Shown: positions 45,785-55,340 of the stretch, in pieces
Layout of the letters: every line of letters begins with the position of its first letter
How positions within the stretch are numbered: position 1 is the stretch's first letter
Source of the DNA: Bacillus rhizoplanae
Lineage (GTDB): Bacteria > Bacillota > Bacilli > Bacillales > Bacillaceae_G
Reading direction: 5' to 3'
DNA: 64,000 bases
NCBI RefSeq assembly: GCF_917563915.1
Contig: NZ_CAKJTI010000005.1
Coordinates: 124,001-188,000 of the forward strand
The notes under the pieces: generated by a model
The model's input: only the letters and a program-made list of their open reading frames with translations
Told to the model about the DNA's origin: nothing
Database searches by the model: none
Position numbers and translations under genes: made by a program

Positions 45785-45829
45785 AAATAAGTCCCTAAAG
45801 ACTCAAAGTAAGTCTTTAGGGACTTATTT
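45785..45829. promoter_or_regulatory. Perfect 19-bp inverted repeat upstream of the gabT promoter
   Basis: AAATAAGTCCCTAAAGACT pairs exactly with its complement around 7 bases, 48 bases upstream of the -24 box. Either a second terminator after dgkB or part of the GabR upstream activating site. Confidence 0.55.
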
Positions 45830-45983
45830 AAAAGATTTTTATCTATTCTCGCGTTTCAGTTGCAGGAATGGACGGGACATGCCGACAAAAAATATATGCT
45901 ACATCCATACTTGTTCGCCCAGCGTCCCCTACCCACCCTTCATTAAAAGTACAACGAACTACCAATTTAAATTCTTTACAAAA

Positions 45984-46007
45984 AAACTACCTTTTACAAG
46001 GTAGTTT
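45984..46007 (-). terminator. Terminator of dgkB
   Basis: AAACTACCTT and AAGGTAGTTT around four bases, overlapping the dgkB stop. Confidence 0.8.
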
Positions 46008-46896
46008 CTTCTTGCTCTGGAACAAATAATTCTAAACAGTGATATATATTTTCAAACTCCATCGGTGCATCACCGCCGTACTCACCGTCTAAATTAATCA
46101 TTAACTTTTCTGGAGAATGTACTTTAATTCGATTTGCTTGTGTATATAATACTTTCGGATTATTTATATGCTCACCGCGCTGCGCTTGTGTCGCTGCCTT
46201 AATTAGGTCTGCAATAGAACCCTTTTTTAATATTAACAAATCAAACAAACCATCATTAATAGACGCATACGGCGCTACTTTTTCAAAGCCGCCGACAGAT
46301 CGTGTATTCGTAATTAAAAACATTGTAATTTCTTCTTGCAGCATTTTTCCATCATACTCAATTTCTACATATGTCGGATGCAAAGATGGTAACATTTCAA
46401 TACCTTTTAAATAATATGCAAGTTGCCCAAGTACTGTTTTTAATTTACTTGGTACTTCATATGTTAATTCTGTAATGCGGCCACCGCCAGCAATATTAAT
46501 AAAATATGTATCATTTGCTCTTCCAAGATCAAGAGGTACCGTTTGACCAGCACAAATGATATCAGCAGCTTCTTCGATTGAACGGGGTACACCAATCGCT
46601 CGAGCAAAGTCATTTGTCGTTCCAACTGGGATAATCCCGAACTTTGGAAGGTGCTCATTTCCAACTAACCCATTCACAACTTCATTTAACGTACCATCGC
46701 CGCCTGCTGCAATAACAACATCAAACTTACGCTCTGCCGCTTGCCTCGCTGCTACAGTCGCATCTCCAGGGCCTGTCGTCGCATGACATGACGCTTCATA
46801 CCCTGCTTTCTCTAATTTTTGTAGTACTTCCGGCAAGTTCTTCTTAAATAACTCGCGACCAGAAGTTGGATTATAAATAATTCTTGCACGTTTCAT
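45994..46896 (-). CDS. dgkB: Diacylglycerol kinase
   Basis: 300-residue lipid kinase (YerQ orthologue). GGDGTLNEVVNGL is the catalytic nucleotide-binding motif near residue 66; YNPTSGRE at the N-terminus and a C-terminal beta-sandwich with INLDGEYGGDAP complete the fold. Phosphorylates diacylglycerol released by lipoteichoic acid synthesis. Position next to gatCAB is conserved in Bacillus. ATG 46896; the ribosome site is weak. Confidence 0.9.
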   Translation of the reverse strand: MKRARIIYNPTSGRELFKKNLPEVLQKLEKAGYEASCHATTGPGDATVAARQAAERKFDVVIAAGGDGTLNEVVNGLVGNEHLPKFGIIPVGTTNDFARAIGVPRSIEEAADIICAGQTVPLDLGRANDTYFINIAGGGRITELTYEVPSKLKTVLGQLAYYLKGIEMLPSLHPTYVEIEYDGKMLQEEITMFLITNTRSVGGFEKVAPYASINDGLFDLLILKKGSIADLIKAATQAQRGEHINNPKVLYTQANRIKVHSPEKLMINLDGEYGGDAPMEFENIYHCLELFVPEQEETTL

Positions 46897-47171
46897 ATAA
46901 CATTAGCACAGGAAAACCCTCATTCATCAAAAAGGGAAAGGAATAGCCGCCAAGCATTTGCTTAGCACTCCTATGCGTACCCTCCTCTCAATTCTACATG
47001 TATTTCCTTCAACCTAACAAAGCAATATAATTTCATTGTTAACACTAAATTAACATTTATTTCATATCATATCATGAAAAAATTTCCTCTAGATTTAGAT
47101 TTATCATTATTACAACCTTTTTGCAACTATCATACCATACTTAACTGCAGGTATTTTTCTTATATTTGTCA

Positions 47172-47225
47172 GTTAATCAAACGTTTGTTTAAACTAAATA
47201 CCATTTAAACAAACGTTTGATTAAC
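47172..47225. promoter_or_regulatory. 22-bp perfect inverted repeat containing two TetR-like operators
   Basis: GTTAATCAAACGTTTGTTTAAA and its exact complement are separated by 10 bases. Each arm itself contains the palindrome CAAACGTTTG, typical of TetR-family operators. Could equally be a cruciform or terminator stem, but no T run follows directly. Confidence 0.55.
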
Positions 47226-47226
47226 T

Positions 47227-47259
47227 CAGAAAAACACCCATATTTGGGTGTTTTTCTGT
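47227..47259. terminator. Terminator of the gatCAB operon
   Basis: CAGAAAAACACCCA and TGGGTGTTTTTCTG around a short loop, about 80 bases past gatB. Confidence 0.85.
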
Positions 47260-47337
47260 TTAATCTTCGTTGTTGCACTCTCGTTTCAGCAGCTTCGCGG
47301 TTTCTCATCCTAAGCGAAACGCCTCCACTTTTCGTGC

Positions 47338-48768
47338 TTATCGCTTGTTAATCTCTTCAAGTAAAATTTTGTTAACAAGCGGTGGATTTGCTTGTCCTTT
47401 TGTTGCTTTCATAATTTGACCAACTAAGAAACCAATTGCACGGTCTTTACCGTTTTTGAAGTCTTCAATAGACTGTTCGTTATTATCAAGAATGTCTGTT
47501 ACGATCTTACGAAGCGCTCCTTCATCAGAAATTTGAACAAGACCTTTTGCTTTCACGATTTCTTCTGGGTCTCCACCTTTTTCAATTAATTCATTGAATA
47601 CCTTCTTCGCAATTTTAGACGAAATTGTACCTTTTTCAATTAATTGAATCATTTTAGATAAACCAGCTGGTGCTAATGCTACGTCTTTTAATTCTTTTTG
47701 TTGTTTGTTTAAGTATGCTAATACTTCACCCATTAACCAGTTTGATGTTAATTTCGCGTCTGCACCATCTGCAACTGTTGCTTCGAAGAAATCAGACATC
47801 TCTTTCGTTAATGTTAATACGTGTGCATCGTAAGCTGGTAAGCCAATCTCTTCCACATAACGTACTTTACGAGCATCTGGAAGTTCTGGAATAGAAGCAC
47901 GAACACGTTCTTTCCACTCATCATCAATGTAAAGTTCAACTAAATCTGGCTCTGGGAAGTAACGGTAATCGTCAGATCCTTCTTTCACACGCATTAAGAT
48001 TGTTTTCTTCGTTGCTTCATCATAACGACGTGTTTCTTGTTGGATGATACCACCAGATAATAGTTCTTTTTCTTGACGTACTTGTTCAAACTCAAGACCT
48101 TTTTGTACGTAAGTGAAAGAGTTTAAGTTTTTCAATTCCGCTTTTGTGCCGAACTTCTCTTGTCCAACTGGACGAAGGGAAATGTTTGCATCACAGCGAA
48201 GGGAACCTTCTTCCATCTTACAATCAGACACGCCTGTATATTGAATGATTGATTTTAGCTTTTCTAAATACGCATACGCTTCTTCTGGTGTACGCATATC
48301 TGGCTCAGATACGATTTCAATTAACGGCATACCTTGGCGATTGTAGTCTACTAATGAATAACCTTCACCTGTATGTGTTGATTTACCTGCATCTTCTTCT
48401 AAATGAAGACGTGTAATACCGATGCGTTTCTTTTTGCCGTCTACTTCGATTTCAATCCAACCATTTTCCCCAATTGGTTTATCATATTGAGAGATTTGGT
48501 ACGCTTTCGGGTTATCTGGATAGAAATAGTTTTTACGGTCAAATTTTGTTTCTGTTGCGATTTCACAGTTTAACGCCATTGCAGCTTTCATTGCAAAGTT
48601 AACTGCTTCTTTATTTAGAGTTGGAAGCACCCCAGGATATCCTAAATCAATTACACTTGTTTGTGTATTTGGATCCGCTCCGAATTCTGTTGGACTCGCA
48701 GAGAAAATTTTCGAATTTGTTTTTAACTCAACGTGAACCTCTAAACCGATAATTGTTTCAAAATTCAT
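47338..48768 (-). CDS. gatB: Asp/Glu-tRNA amidotransferase subunit B
   Basis: 476 residues. Starts [20 protein letters not shown], with the kinase-like core ([29 protein letters not shown]) and the C-terminal YqeY-like tail domain. Phosphorylates the misacylated Glu or Asp on tRNA so that ammonia from GatA can amidate it. Third gene of gatCAB, 14 bases after gatA. ATG 48768 after GGAGGCG. Confidence 0.95.
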   Translation of the reverse strand: MNFETIIGLEVHVELKTNSKIFSASPTEFGADPNTQTSVIDLGYPGVLPTLNKEAVNFAMKAAMALNCEIATETKFDRKNYFYPDNPKAYQISQYDKPIGENGWIEIEVDGKKKRIGITRLHLEEDAGKSTHTGEGYSLVDYNRQGMPLIEIVSEPDMRTPEEAYAYLEKLKSIIQYTGVSDCKMEEGSLRCDANISLRPVGQEKFGTKAELKNLNSFTYVQKGLEFEQVRQEKELLSGGIIQQETRRYDEATKKTILMRVKEGSDDYRYFPEPDLVELYIDDEWKERVRASIPELPDARKVRYVEEIGLPAYDAHVLTLTKEMSDFFEATVADGADAKLTSNWLMGEVLAYLNKQQKELKDVALAPAGLSKMIQLIEKGTISSKIAKKVFNELIEKGGDPEEIVKAKGLVQISDEGALRKIVTDILDNNEQSIEDFKNGKDRAIGFLVGQIMKATKGQANPPLVNKILLEEINKR

Positions 48769-48782
48769 CTATGCTCGCCTCC

Positions 48783-50240
48783 TTACAGACTTGCTTTTTT
48801 TGTATGATAATCTGTTGCTTGCTCGAACGCATGTGCAACGCGATAAATTGTTGCTTCATCGAAGTGTTTACCAATAATTTGCAATCCAAGTGGCATGTTG
48901 TTCGCACCGAATCCACATGGAACAGAAATTGCCGGAACACCTGCTAAGTTTACTGGAATCGTTAAAATGTCGTTTGCATACATTGTCATTGGATCATCGA
49001 TTTTTTCGCCCACTTTAAACGCTGGAGTTGGCGTTGTTGGTCCGATAATAACATCATAGTTTGCAAATACATTTTCAAAGTCATTTTTAATTAATGTACG
49101 TACTTGTTGTGCTTTTTTGTAATATGCATCATAGTAACCAGAGCTAAGCGCGAATGTACCAAGCATAATACGACGTTTTACTTCATCACCGAAGCCTTCG
49201 CTGCGTGTATTCTTATAAAGGTCCATTAAGTTATTCACATTATCAGAACGAACGCCGTAACGTACGCCATCAAAACGTGAAAGGTTAGCAGACGCTTCAG
49301 AAGAAGAAATTAAGTAGTATGTTGCTAGTGCATATTTAGAGTGTGGAAGCGATACTTCTTCCCAAGTTGCTCCCATGCCTTCTAATACTTTTAAAGCAGC
49401 TAGTACGGACTCACGAGCTTCTTCGCCAACACCTTCACCTAAGTATTCTTTTGGCACAGCGATGCGTAAACCTTTTACGTCGCCTGTTAAACCAGCTAAG
49501 TAATTGCCAACTTCAATGTTTGCTGAAGTTGTATCCATACGGTCAACACCTGAAATAGCTTGCAGTAAATATGCATTGTCTTCTACTGTACGTGTAATCG
49601 GTCCAATTTGGTCAAGTGAAGATGCAAACGCAACTAAACCAAAGCGAGATACACGACCATATGTTGGTTTTAAACCAACAACACCGCAATATGCAGCTGG
49701 TTGACGGATAGATCCACCTGTATCAGATCCTAAAGAGAATAATACTTCTCCTGCAGCTACTGCTGCCGCTGAACCACCGCTAGATCCGCCTGGTACGTAA
49801 TCTAAGTTCCAAGGGTTTTTTGTAGCGTAGAATCCAGAGTTCTCGTTAGAAGATCCCATCGCAAACTCGTCCATGTTTAATTTACCAATCGTAATTGTGT
49901 CAGCAGCGTTTAGCTTTTGCACAACTGTTGCATCGTAAATTGGGTCAAAGTTTGCTAAGATTTTACTCGCACACGTTGTACGAAGACCTTTTGTTACGAT
50001 GTTATCTTTCACACCGATTGGCATACCAAATAGTAACCCATTATCTTCAGCGCCTAATTTCGCGTCTAATTCTTTCGCTTTTGCACGTGCATTTTCTTCA
50101 TCTAATGTAAGAAACGCTTTTACGTTATTTTCAACATCCGCAATACGTTTGTAAGATTCATCTACTAAATCCGTAACGGAAATTTCTTTGTTTTGTAATT
50201 TTTTATGTAACTCTGATACAGAATGATCAAATAATGACAT
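48783..50240 (-). CDS. gatA: Asp/Glu-tRNA amidotransferase subunit A
   Basis: 485-residue amidase-signature glutaminase. Catalytic triad K78 (GVKDN), S153 (GGSSGGS) and S177 ([10 protein letters not shown]). Releases ammonia from glutamine for GatB. 15 bases after gatC; ATG 50240 behind GAGGGG. Confidence 0.95.
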   Translation of the reverse strand: MSLFDHSVSELHKKLQNKEISVTDLVDESYKRIADVENNVKAFLTLDEENARAKAKELDAKLGAEDNGLLFGMPIGVKDNIVTKGLRTTCASKILANFDPIYDATVVQKLNAADTITIGKLNMDEFAMGSSNENSGFYATKNPWNLDYVPGGSSGGSAAAVAAGEVLFSLGSDTGGSIRQPAAYCGVVGLKPTYGRVSRFGLVAFASSLDQIGPITRTVEDNAYLLQAISGVDRMDTTSANIEVGNYLAGLTGDVKGLRIAVPKEYLGEGVGEEARESVLAALKVLEGMGATWEEVSLPHSKYALATYYLISSSEASANLSRFDGVRYGVRSDNVNNLMDLYKNTRSEGFGDEVKRRIMLGTFALSSGYYDAYYKKAQQVRTLIKNDFENVFANYDVIIGPTTPTPAFKVGEKIDDPMTMYANDILTIPVNLAGVPAISVPCGFGANNMPLGLQIIGKHFDEATIYRVAHAFEQATDYHTKKASL

Positions 50241-50255
50241 CGAAATTCCCCTCCT

Positions 50256-50546
50256 CTATTCTAATACTGCTGGAACACGGATTTGATTCTCTTTGTGATC
50301 CGGTGCATTTTTTAATACTTCTTCAACTGGTAAACCTTTTTCAGGTACATCTTCACGCATAATATTTTTCATATCTAGTACGTGTGTTGTTGGTTTTACG
50401 TTTGTTGTATCTAATTCATTTAACTGCTCAGCAAATGTAACAATTGCATCGAGTTGTTTTTGAAATTTTTCTGCTTCTTGATCTGTAATTGCAAGACGTG
50501 CTAAATGCGCAACATGCTTTACGTTCTCAACGGAAATTCTTGACAC
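50256..50546 (-). CDS. gatC: Asp/Glu-tRNA amidotransferase subunit C
   Basis: 96 residues, the small stabilising subunit: [24 protein letters not shown] and the C-terminal [11 protein letters not shown] motif. First gene of the operon; ATG 50546 after GGAGGTGG. Confidence 0.95.
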   Translation of the reverse strand: MSRISVENVKHVAHLARLAITDQEAEKFQKQLDAIVTFAEQLNELDTTNVKPTTHVLDMKNIMREDVPEKGLPVEEVLKNAPDHKENQIRVPAVLE

Positions 50547-50653
50547 GGCTAGGCCACCTCCATAATATATCGTACAATCTACAATACTATTGATGATACC
50601 AAATTTTCAGTAGTTCAAGCAAGTGAACACATGGGACTTCCAGCATTTTTGCA

Positions 50654-50680
50654 TAAAAAAAGAAAGGCTTTTGCCTTCCA
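50654..50680 (-). terminator. Terminator of the YiaAB-like gene
   Basis: GAAGGCAAAAGCCTTTC with a run of seven T on the minus strand. Confidence 0.85.
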
Positions 50681-50690
50681 TGTCATTTTA

Positions 50691-50924
50691 TCACTTTTCA
50701 ATCGGTTCTTTTTTCGGAAGATGTTCATTATCTTCCTCATTATCACGAATTGTTTTTTGCAGTACAAAACATGACATTGTTAGAAATAATGTACCTATTA
50801 AGTAGTATCCCTTTACACTAAGCGGTTCATCTAGCGTATAAATACCAATTAGCATTCCAGAAAGCGCACAAACGAAAGATGTCCATGCTAAAAACGTGAA
50901 AGCTTGTGTGTTTCTCCTTTTCAT
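50691..50924 (-). CDS. YiaA/YiaB-type two-helix membrane protein
   Basis: 77 residues with two membrane helices (FTFLAWTSFVCALSGMLIGI and GYYLIGTLFLTMSCFVL) and a charged acidic/basic tail. Matches the YiaAB two-helix family, of unknown function. Start ATG 50924, six bases after GGGGGAGAAG. Confidence 0.8.
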   Translation of the reverse strand: MKRRNTQAFTFLAWTSFVCALSGMLIGIYTLDEPLSVKGYYLIGTLFLTMSCFVLQKTIRDNEEDNEHLPKKEPIEK

Positions 50925-51165
50925 TTTTCTTCTCCCCCTTATCATTACTTAATCTATTATTAGATGGGTATACCATCATTCATATTATAAAATCTCACGT
51001 AAAATACCCTATCTCTTGTATTACTCTAGCATACATATGATTCTTTATAAAGAACAAAACGAATATAGTCTGAAAAATTAAAAATAATTATTTGACATTT
51101 ATTAAGATTGAACATAGAATAAAAATAAATATTACGAACCTCGAAATATACGGGAGTGGAAATAA

Positions 51166-51648
51166 TTGCTGCAATACGAACATTTTTTAGATTTACTGCT
51201 CGATAACGCCAAGAAGCTTTTCTATCCAGAAGAATGGGTAAGCCTTGATTTATCACTTTCAAAAACAGAAGTATTCTGTCTACTATGGATGGAGCGAAAC
51301 ACAGACATTACGATGAGTAAAATTACAGAACTTCTTGATATTCCAATGAGTACAACGACAGGTGTAGTCAATCGTCTCGTAAAAAAAGGATATATTGAGC
51401 GCTACCGTAATGAAAGTGATCGTCGTATTGTATTGATTGGTTTAACAGAAGCTGGAATACAACTTGTAGAAGAGGTAAAGCAAAATGCTGCTCATTACTT
51501 CAGCCTTGTGACTGAAGCACTATCAGAAGAAGAAAAAGCATTTTTACTGCAAATCTTCCAAAAAATCATGAACCATATTGCTACATCACAACAAAAAACA
51601 GAAGAAAAGCTTACTTCACCTAAAATGAAAAACATTCCAATTGAGTAA
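51166..51648 (+). CDS. MarR-family transcriptional regulator
   Basis: 160 residues. Winged helix: TMSKITELLDIPMSTTTGVV, LVKKGYIERYRNESDRRI (wing with DRR) and LTEAG, followed by the dimerisation helices. The start is TTG 51166, seven bases after GGGAGTGG. Immediately upstream of the ArsA-type ATPase gene and in the same direction, so it may control it. Confidence 0.87.
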   Translation: MLQYEHFLDLLLDNAKKLFYPEEWVSLDLSLSKTEVFCLLWMERNTDITMSKITELLDIPMSTTTGVVNRLVKKGYIERYRNESDRRIVLIGLTEAGIQLVEEVKQNAAHYFSLVTEALSEEEKAFLLQIFQKIMNHIATSQQKTEEKLTSPKMKNIPIE

Positions 51649-51720
51649 AACCCTTTATGGGTTTTTATTCGAAAATATATTTCGACCCTCGTAATATTCG
51701 ACTATCGAAACAAAGGGGAT

Positions 51721-52905
51721 ATGATGATGAGAATTATTTTGTACACAGGTAAAGGCGGCGTAGGAAAAACAAGTATTTCAGCAGCAACAGCAATCCAAAG
51801 TGCAAAACAAGGACTAAAAACATTGGTGATGAGCACCGACCCTGCTCATAGTTTAGGAGATTCATTTGGTATTAAACTTTCCTCAGAGCCACAAAAAATT
51901 CGAGAAAATCTATGGGCACAAGAAATTAATACAATCTATGAAATGGAAAAAGGCTGGGGTAAACTACAAAAATATATTACATTACTATTCACATCAAAAG
52001 CAGCTGACGATATTACCACAGAGGAACTTACTATGTTCCCAGGTATGGAAGATTTAATTAGTTTACTGCGTGTATTAGATTACTATAAACAAAAAACATA
52101 CGATGTCATCATTATTGATTGTGCTCCAACCGGTGAAACATTAGCTATGCTAAGTTTCCCTGATATGCTCAGCTGGTGGATGGAAAAACTATTTCCAATT
52201 AAACGTAAAGTATTAAAAGTTGTACGTCCTGTTGCACAGCCGCTTCTTGGATTCCCCCTTCCTACCGATGATGCCATGGACGAATTAACACATACTCTCG
52301 AACAACTCGGTGAAATGAGAGATATCTTATCCAACCGAGAAGTAACGAGTATTCGCATTGTTGTAAATCCAGAAAAAATGGTTATTAAAGAGGCTCAGCG
52401 CAGCTTTACGTATTTAAATCTATACGACTACAATGTTGATGCTATCATGATAAATCGCGTCATCCCTAACACCGTAACAGACTCTTATTTTCAAGCTTGG
52501 AAAGATACACAAAAGAAATATAAAGCATTGATTCAAGATAGTTTTCAACCACTTCCTATTTACGAAGCACCAATGTTTGAACAAGAAGTCGTTGGTTTAT
52601 CTATGTTAGAGCGTGTTGGCGATGCTTTATTTAAAAATGACTCTGATCCAACTGCCGTGAAATTCAACGGACGGACGCAATATGTCACAAAAAACGGTGA
52701 TGAATATATCTTTGTTCTTTCCATTCCATTCTCTGATAAAAGTGAACTCTCTTTAAATCAAAAAGGCGACGAACTTATTATTCGTGCTGGTTCCGTAAAA
52801 CGAAACATTACCTTACCAAAAACATTAACGCATTTATCCATTCAAGGTGCAAAATTTGAAGGTGATGTACTTAACATTCGTTTTGGAGGTGTCGTTCATG
52901 CGTGA
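51721..52905 (+). CDS. ArsA/Get3-type ATPase with C-terminal HSP20-like domain
   Basis: 394 residues. Deviant Walker A GKGGVGKTS at residues 10-18, switch I STDPAHSLGD, switch II IIDCAPTGETLAML: the ArsA/GET3 fold. The last 80 residues (EYIFVLSIPFSDKSELSLNQ...) form the beta-rich ArsA-HSP20 domain. No arsB, arsR or arsC is present, so arsenite transport is unlikely; a chaperone-like function is more probable. Start is one of three consecutive ATGs after AAAGGGG. Confidence 0.87.
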   Translation: MMMRIILYTGKGGVGKTSISAATAIQSAKQGLKTLVMSTDPAHSLGDSFGIKLSSEPQKIRENLWAQEINTIYEMEKGWGKLQKYITLLFTSKAADDITTEELTMFPGMEDLISLLRVLDYYKQKTYDVIIIDCAPTGETLAMLSFPDMLSWWMEKLFPIKRKVLKVVRPVAQPLLGFPLPTDDAMDELTHTLEQLGEMRDILSNREVTSIRIVVNPEKMVIKEAQRSFTYLNLYDYNVDAIMINRVIPNTVTDSYFQAWKDTQKKYKALIQDSFQPLPIYEAPMFEQEVVGLSMLERVGDALFKNDSDPTAVKFNGRTQYVTKNGDEYIFVLSIPFSDKSELSLNQKGDELIIRAGSVKRNITLPKTLTHLSIQGAKFEGDVLNIRFGGVVHA

Positions 52906-53092
52906 AGATTTATTACGGAAAATCATTCGGACGAAGATAGAAGTTGGAGGGTATGTTATAAACGGATTACCTGCCCCGCTTCAGCAGCGAGCACACGAGG
53001 TGCTGAACATGTTTCATGAAGAACTAACTTCTTATATAAAGGAACAGAAACAACCTGCGGAAACTTCTTTAAAACGTGTGACAATTGAATAA
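52898..53092 (+). CDS. Small protein translationally coupled to the ArsA-type ATPase
   Basis: 64 residues. ATG 52898 overlaps the ATPase stop by 8 bases and has its own site GGAGGTG six bases upstream. The sequence (MREDLLRKIIRTKIEVGGYV, then APLQQRAHEVLNMFHEELTS) is amphipathic and helical with no membrane segment. Not a family I recognise; the overlap suggests equal production and interaction with the ATPase. Confidence 0.78.
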   Translation: MREDLLRKIIRTKIEVGGYVINGLPAPLQQRAHEVLNMFHEELTSYIKEQKQPAETSLKRVTIE

Positions 53093-53103
53093 CGGTATAG
53101 AAA

Positions 53104-53125
53104 AGACCAGGAAAATTCCTGGTCT
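53104..53125 (+). terminator. Terminator of the ArsA-type operon
   Basis: AGACCAGG and CCTGGTCT around six bases. Confidence 0.7.
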
Positions 53126-53255
53126 CCTCTACTTAAACCTCTTAGTTTTAATTTCATGTAAATTTCTTTATCTCACATTTTTCAAAAAGGAAAACTCCCT
53201 AAACTAATGGAATAATTAAACGAACACAAAATCGAAACTGGAGGCTGTAACTGAA

Positions 53256-53819
53256 ATGAAAACTGCTCTTTTACTCGTCGACATCCAAAATGATTATTTT
53301 CCAAACGGAAAGATGGAACTGCGAAATGCTAGCGAAGCAAGTGAATATGCAAAACGTATACTTCAATATTTCCGTGAAACAAATCAGCCTATTTTTCATA
53401 TTCAACATGTTTCCACTCGTGAAAATGCAACATTTTTTATTCCAAATACAGAAGGCGTACACATTCATAAGAATGTTCGTCCTTTGCAGCAAGAAACAGT
53501 CATATTGAAGCATTATCCAAATAGTTTTCGAGAAACTTCATTATTACAAGAATTACAAGATTTACAAATCGAACACGTTGTTATATGCGGCATGATGACA
53601 CATATGTGCATTGATGCTACAGTACGAGCTGCCTTTGATTTTGGCTTTTCATGTACAGTAATACATGATGCGTGTGCAACGAAAGACTTAATCTTTAAAA
53701 ACGTTTCTATTCCAGCTGTATATATTCACAATACAATTCTAGCTTCCTTAAACGAAGTGTATGCTGAGATAATCAGCACTGAAGAGTTTTTACAGCGCGA
53801 AAAATCCCTTTGGACTTAA
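53256..53819 (+). CDS. Isochorismatase-family cysteine hydrolase
   Basis: 187 residues. Catalytic triad regions: VDIQNDYF with Asp near residue 9, LKHYPNSF with Lys near 85, and GMMTHMCIDATVR with the nucleophilic Cys near 118. Members hydrolyse isochorismate, nicotinamide or related amides; lack of a siderophore cluster favours an amidase. ATG 53256 about ten bases after GGAGG. Confidence 0.86.
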   Translation: MKTALLLVDIQNDYFPNGKMELRNASEASEYAKRILQYFRETNQPIFHIQHVSTRENATFFIPNTEGVHIHKNVRPLQQETVILKHYPNSFRETSLLQELQDLQIEHVVICGMMTHMCIDATVRAAFDFGFSCTVIHDACATKDLIFKNVSIPAVYIHNTILASLNEVYAEIISTEEFLQREKSLWT

Positions 53820-53832
53820 CCAAAGGGATTTT
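53801..53832 (+). terminator. Terminator of the cysteine hydrolase gene
   Basis: AAAATCCCTTTGG and CCAAAGGGATTTT, perfect 13-bp stem overlapping the stop codon. Confidence 0.88.
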
Positions 53833-53833
53833 C

Positions 53834-53987
53834 TTTATCCCGCATTAACGGGCAGTAAGACCCCCACCTCAAGATTCAGAAAAATGGAAGAAGATAGGTG
53901 GGGGATAACTGCCCGTAAAAGCCCGATTGGTTCAACTAACCATCAGTAGGGGATGAAGCGCCCCCACTGATGGAAGTTTCACTTTAT
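53834..53987 (-). repeat. bcr1 element, copy 7 (minus orientation)
   Basis: 154 bp with perfect TTTAT at both ends (53834-53838, 53983-53987). Sits two bases after the terminator of the preceding gene. Confidence 0.93.
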
Positions 53988-54341
53988 ATCGTTTCATTTC
54001 TCTTACGCTTCCATCAGTAACTCTATATTCCTATCAAGATGTATGAAAAAAGAAACACCGCCTTCAGCGAGCAAACTGAAAGCGGTGTCTTCTTGTCTAA
54101 TCATAGATTTTCTTTCAAATTGTATTATACAGGAAATGTGTGAAATTTATACAGAGAAATACTACAAAATACAATATATTTTCTACAAATATAACGTATT
54201 TTTAATAGAAATGTTAAAACTAAGCAGATTCAGCATATATTCACTCTTTTTATTGTAATTCCTAATAAAAAAAGTTTTAGACTAAAGATACTAAGTAAAG
54301 TTCCCATGGTACAAACGAAAATAAAACCTTTTTCATGTTTC
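53988..54341. other. 354-base region without a gene
   Basis: Holds one hairpin at 54053-54093 (AACACCGC...TCAG with CTGA...GCGGTGT). The rest is A+T-rich with no ribosome site or ORF. Confidence 0.55.
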
Positions 54342-55340
54342 TTATCCTAAAGGTCTCATAATTCTTTTGCGCTGTTCAAATGTAGCAATTTCCCTTATTC
54401 CTTTTCCCAAAAGCATTTCCGTATTTTTCTCTACATATGCCCCTAAATCATCAGGAAAATGAGAATCTGAGGATGTGGTAAATGCTACTCCTTCTTGAAC
54501 TAAAATATCTAAAAAAGTTGGACTTGGACACATTTCTTTAACAGGATAACGATAATATAATCCAGCATTAATCTCAGTTGCTGTATTTGTTTCGATTAAC
54601 GCTCTCGCAATTTCTTTATAATGGGAAAGGAGAAGATTCTCGTCCGGCCGGAATTTAAATACTTTTAAATTATCAAGATGAGCAACAAAATCAAATAGCT
54701 CACTTCGAATTGCCTTTTCTACTACATGGAAGAAGTCCTTATATAATTCTACTAAATTATAATTAGAAAAATATTCTTGGGTATCAGGGTTATCAAATCC
54801 CCATCCATATATATAATGAACTGAACCAATTACATAATCCCAATCATATACTCCAAGCAATTCTTTCAGTTCTTTCTCTCCGCCTGGAAAATAATCTGCC
54901 TCCATTCCAAGGCGCAGCTTTATTCCTTCTTTTTCCCAGACTGCTTTTGCGTCTGTAATAACTTGTACAAATTCGTCCATAGATTGTGTCATAACTTGAT
55001 CTAGCCATAATCGTTGCTTTTTGCCAATTTCCGTATCACTCAAGTCCAAATACCGCTCAAAATACGAACGAGTTTCTTTAAAACGATATAAATGATCTAC
55101 AATCCCAACTTCGCTTAACCCTTTTCTCTTTGCCTCTTGTAAATATAAATCGAGCCAAGTTGCATCATATGCACCTTTTTGAAGACGCTGTCCCAATCGT
55201 TCCATACTTTTATTCAACCATTCTAGCGTATGATAATTCTCCTCAATTGGACTAAAATGATTTAAAGCAATATTTGTACGATTAAGCCAGCGCAATGAAT
55301 AAGGCCCTTCCTCTAAATGTAAATGATAATCAACTTTCAT
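54342..55340 (-). CDS. PHP-domain phosphoesterase (HisK-like)
   Basis: 332 residues. Metal-binding motifs of the PHP fold: MKVDYHLHLEEG at the start, VGIVDHLYRF, GMEADYFPGG, GSVHYIYGW, HLDN and SSDSHFPDD. Histidinol-phosphatase-like, but encoded with an ABC importer, so the substrate is probably an imported phosphate ester. ATG 55340 lies inside the end of the deoR gene (11-base overlap) behind AGGTGGAG. Confidence 0.85.
   Translation of the reverse strand: MKVDYHLHLEEGPYSLRWLNRTNIALNHFSPIEENYHTLEWLNKSMERLGQRLQKGAYDATWLDLYLQEAKRKGLSEVGIVDHLYRFKETRSYFERYLDLSDTEIGKKQRLWLDQVMTQSMDEFVQVITDAKAVWEKEGIKLRLGMEADYFPGGEKELKELLGVYDWDYVIGSVHYIYGWGFDNPDTQEYFSNYNLVELYKDFFHVVEKAIRSELFDFVAHLDNLKVFKFRPDENLLLSHYKEIARALIETNTATEINAGLYYRYPVKEMCPSPTFLDILVQEGVAFTTSSDSHFPDDLGAYVEKNTEMLLGKGIREIATFEQRKRIMRPLG

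Larger units (their letters stand above)
46897..47337. other. 441-base gap between gatB and dgkB
   Basis: No ORF supported. Contains the large inverted repeat at 47172-47225 and the terminator at 47227-47259; the remainder is A+T-rich leader sequence of dgkB. Confidence 0.6.

Noticed and set aside
51721-52905. Arsenite efflux operon
   Set aside because: No arsB, arsR, arsC or arsD; the ATPase has the HSP20-like C-terminal domain of non-arsenic homologues.
4246-53987. bcr1 copies as a CRISPR array
   Set aside because: They are kilobases apart, in both orientations, with target duplications; no spacers and no cas genes.
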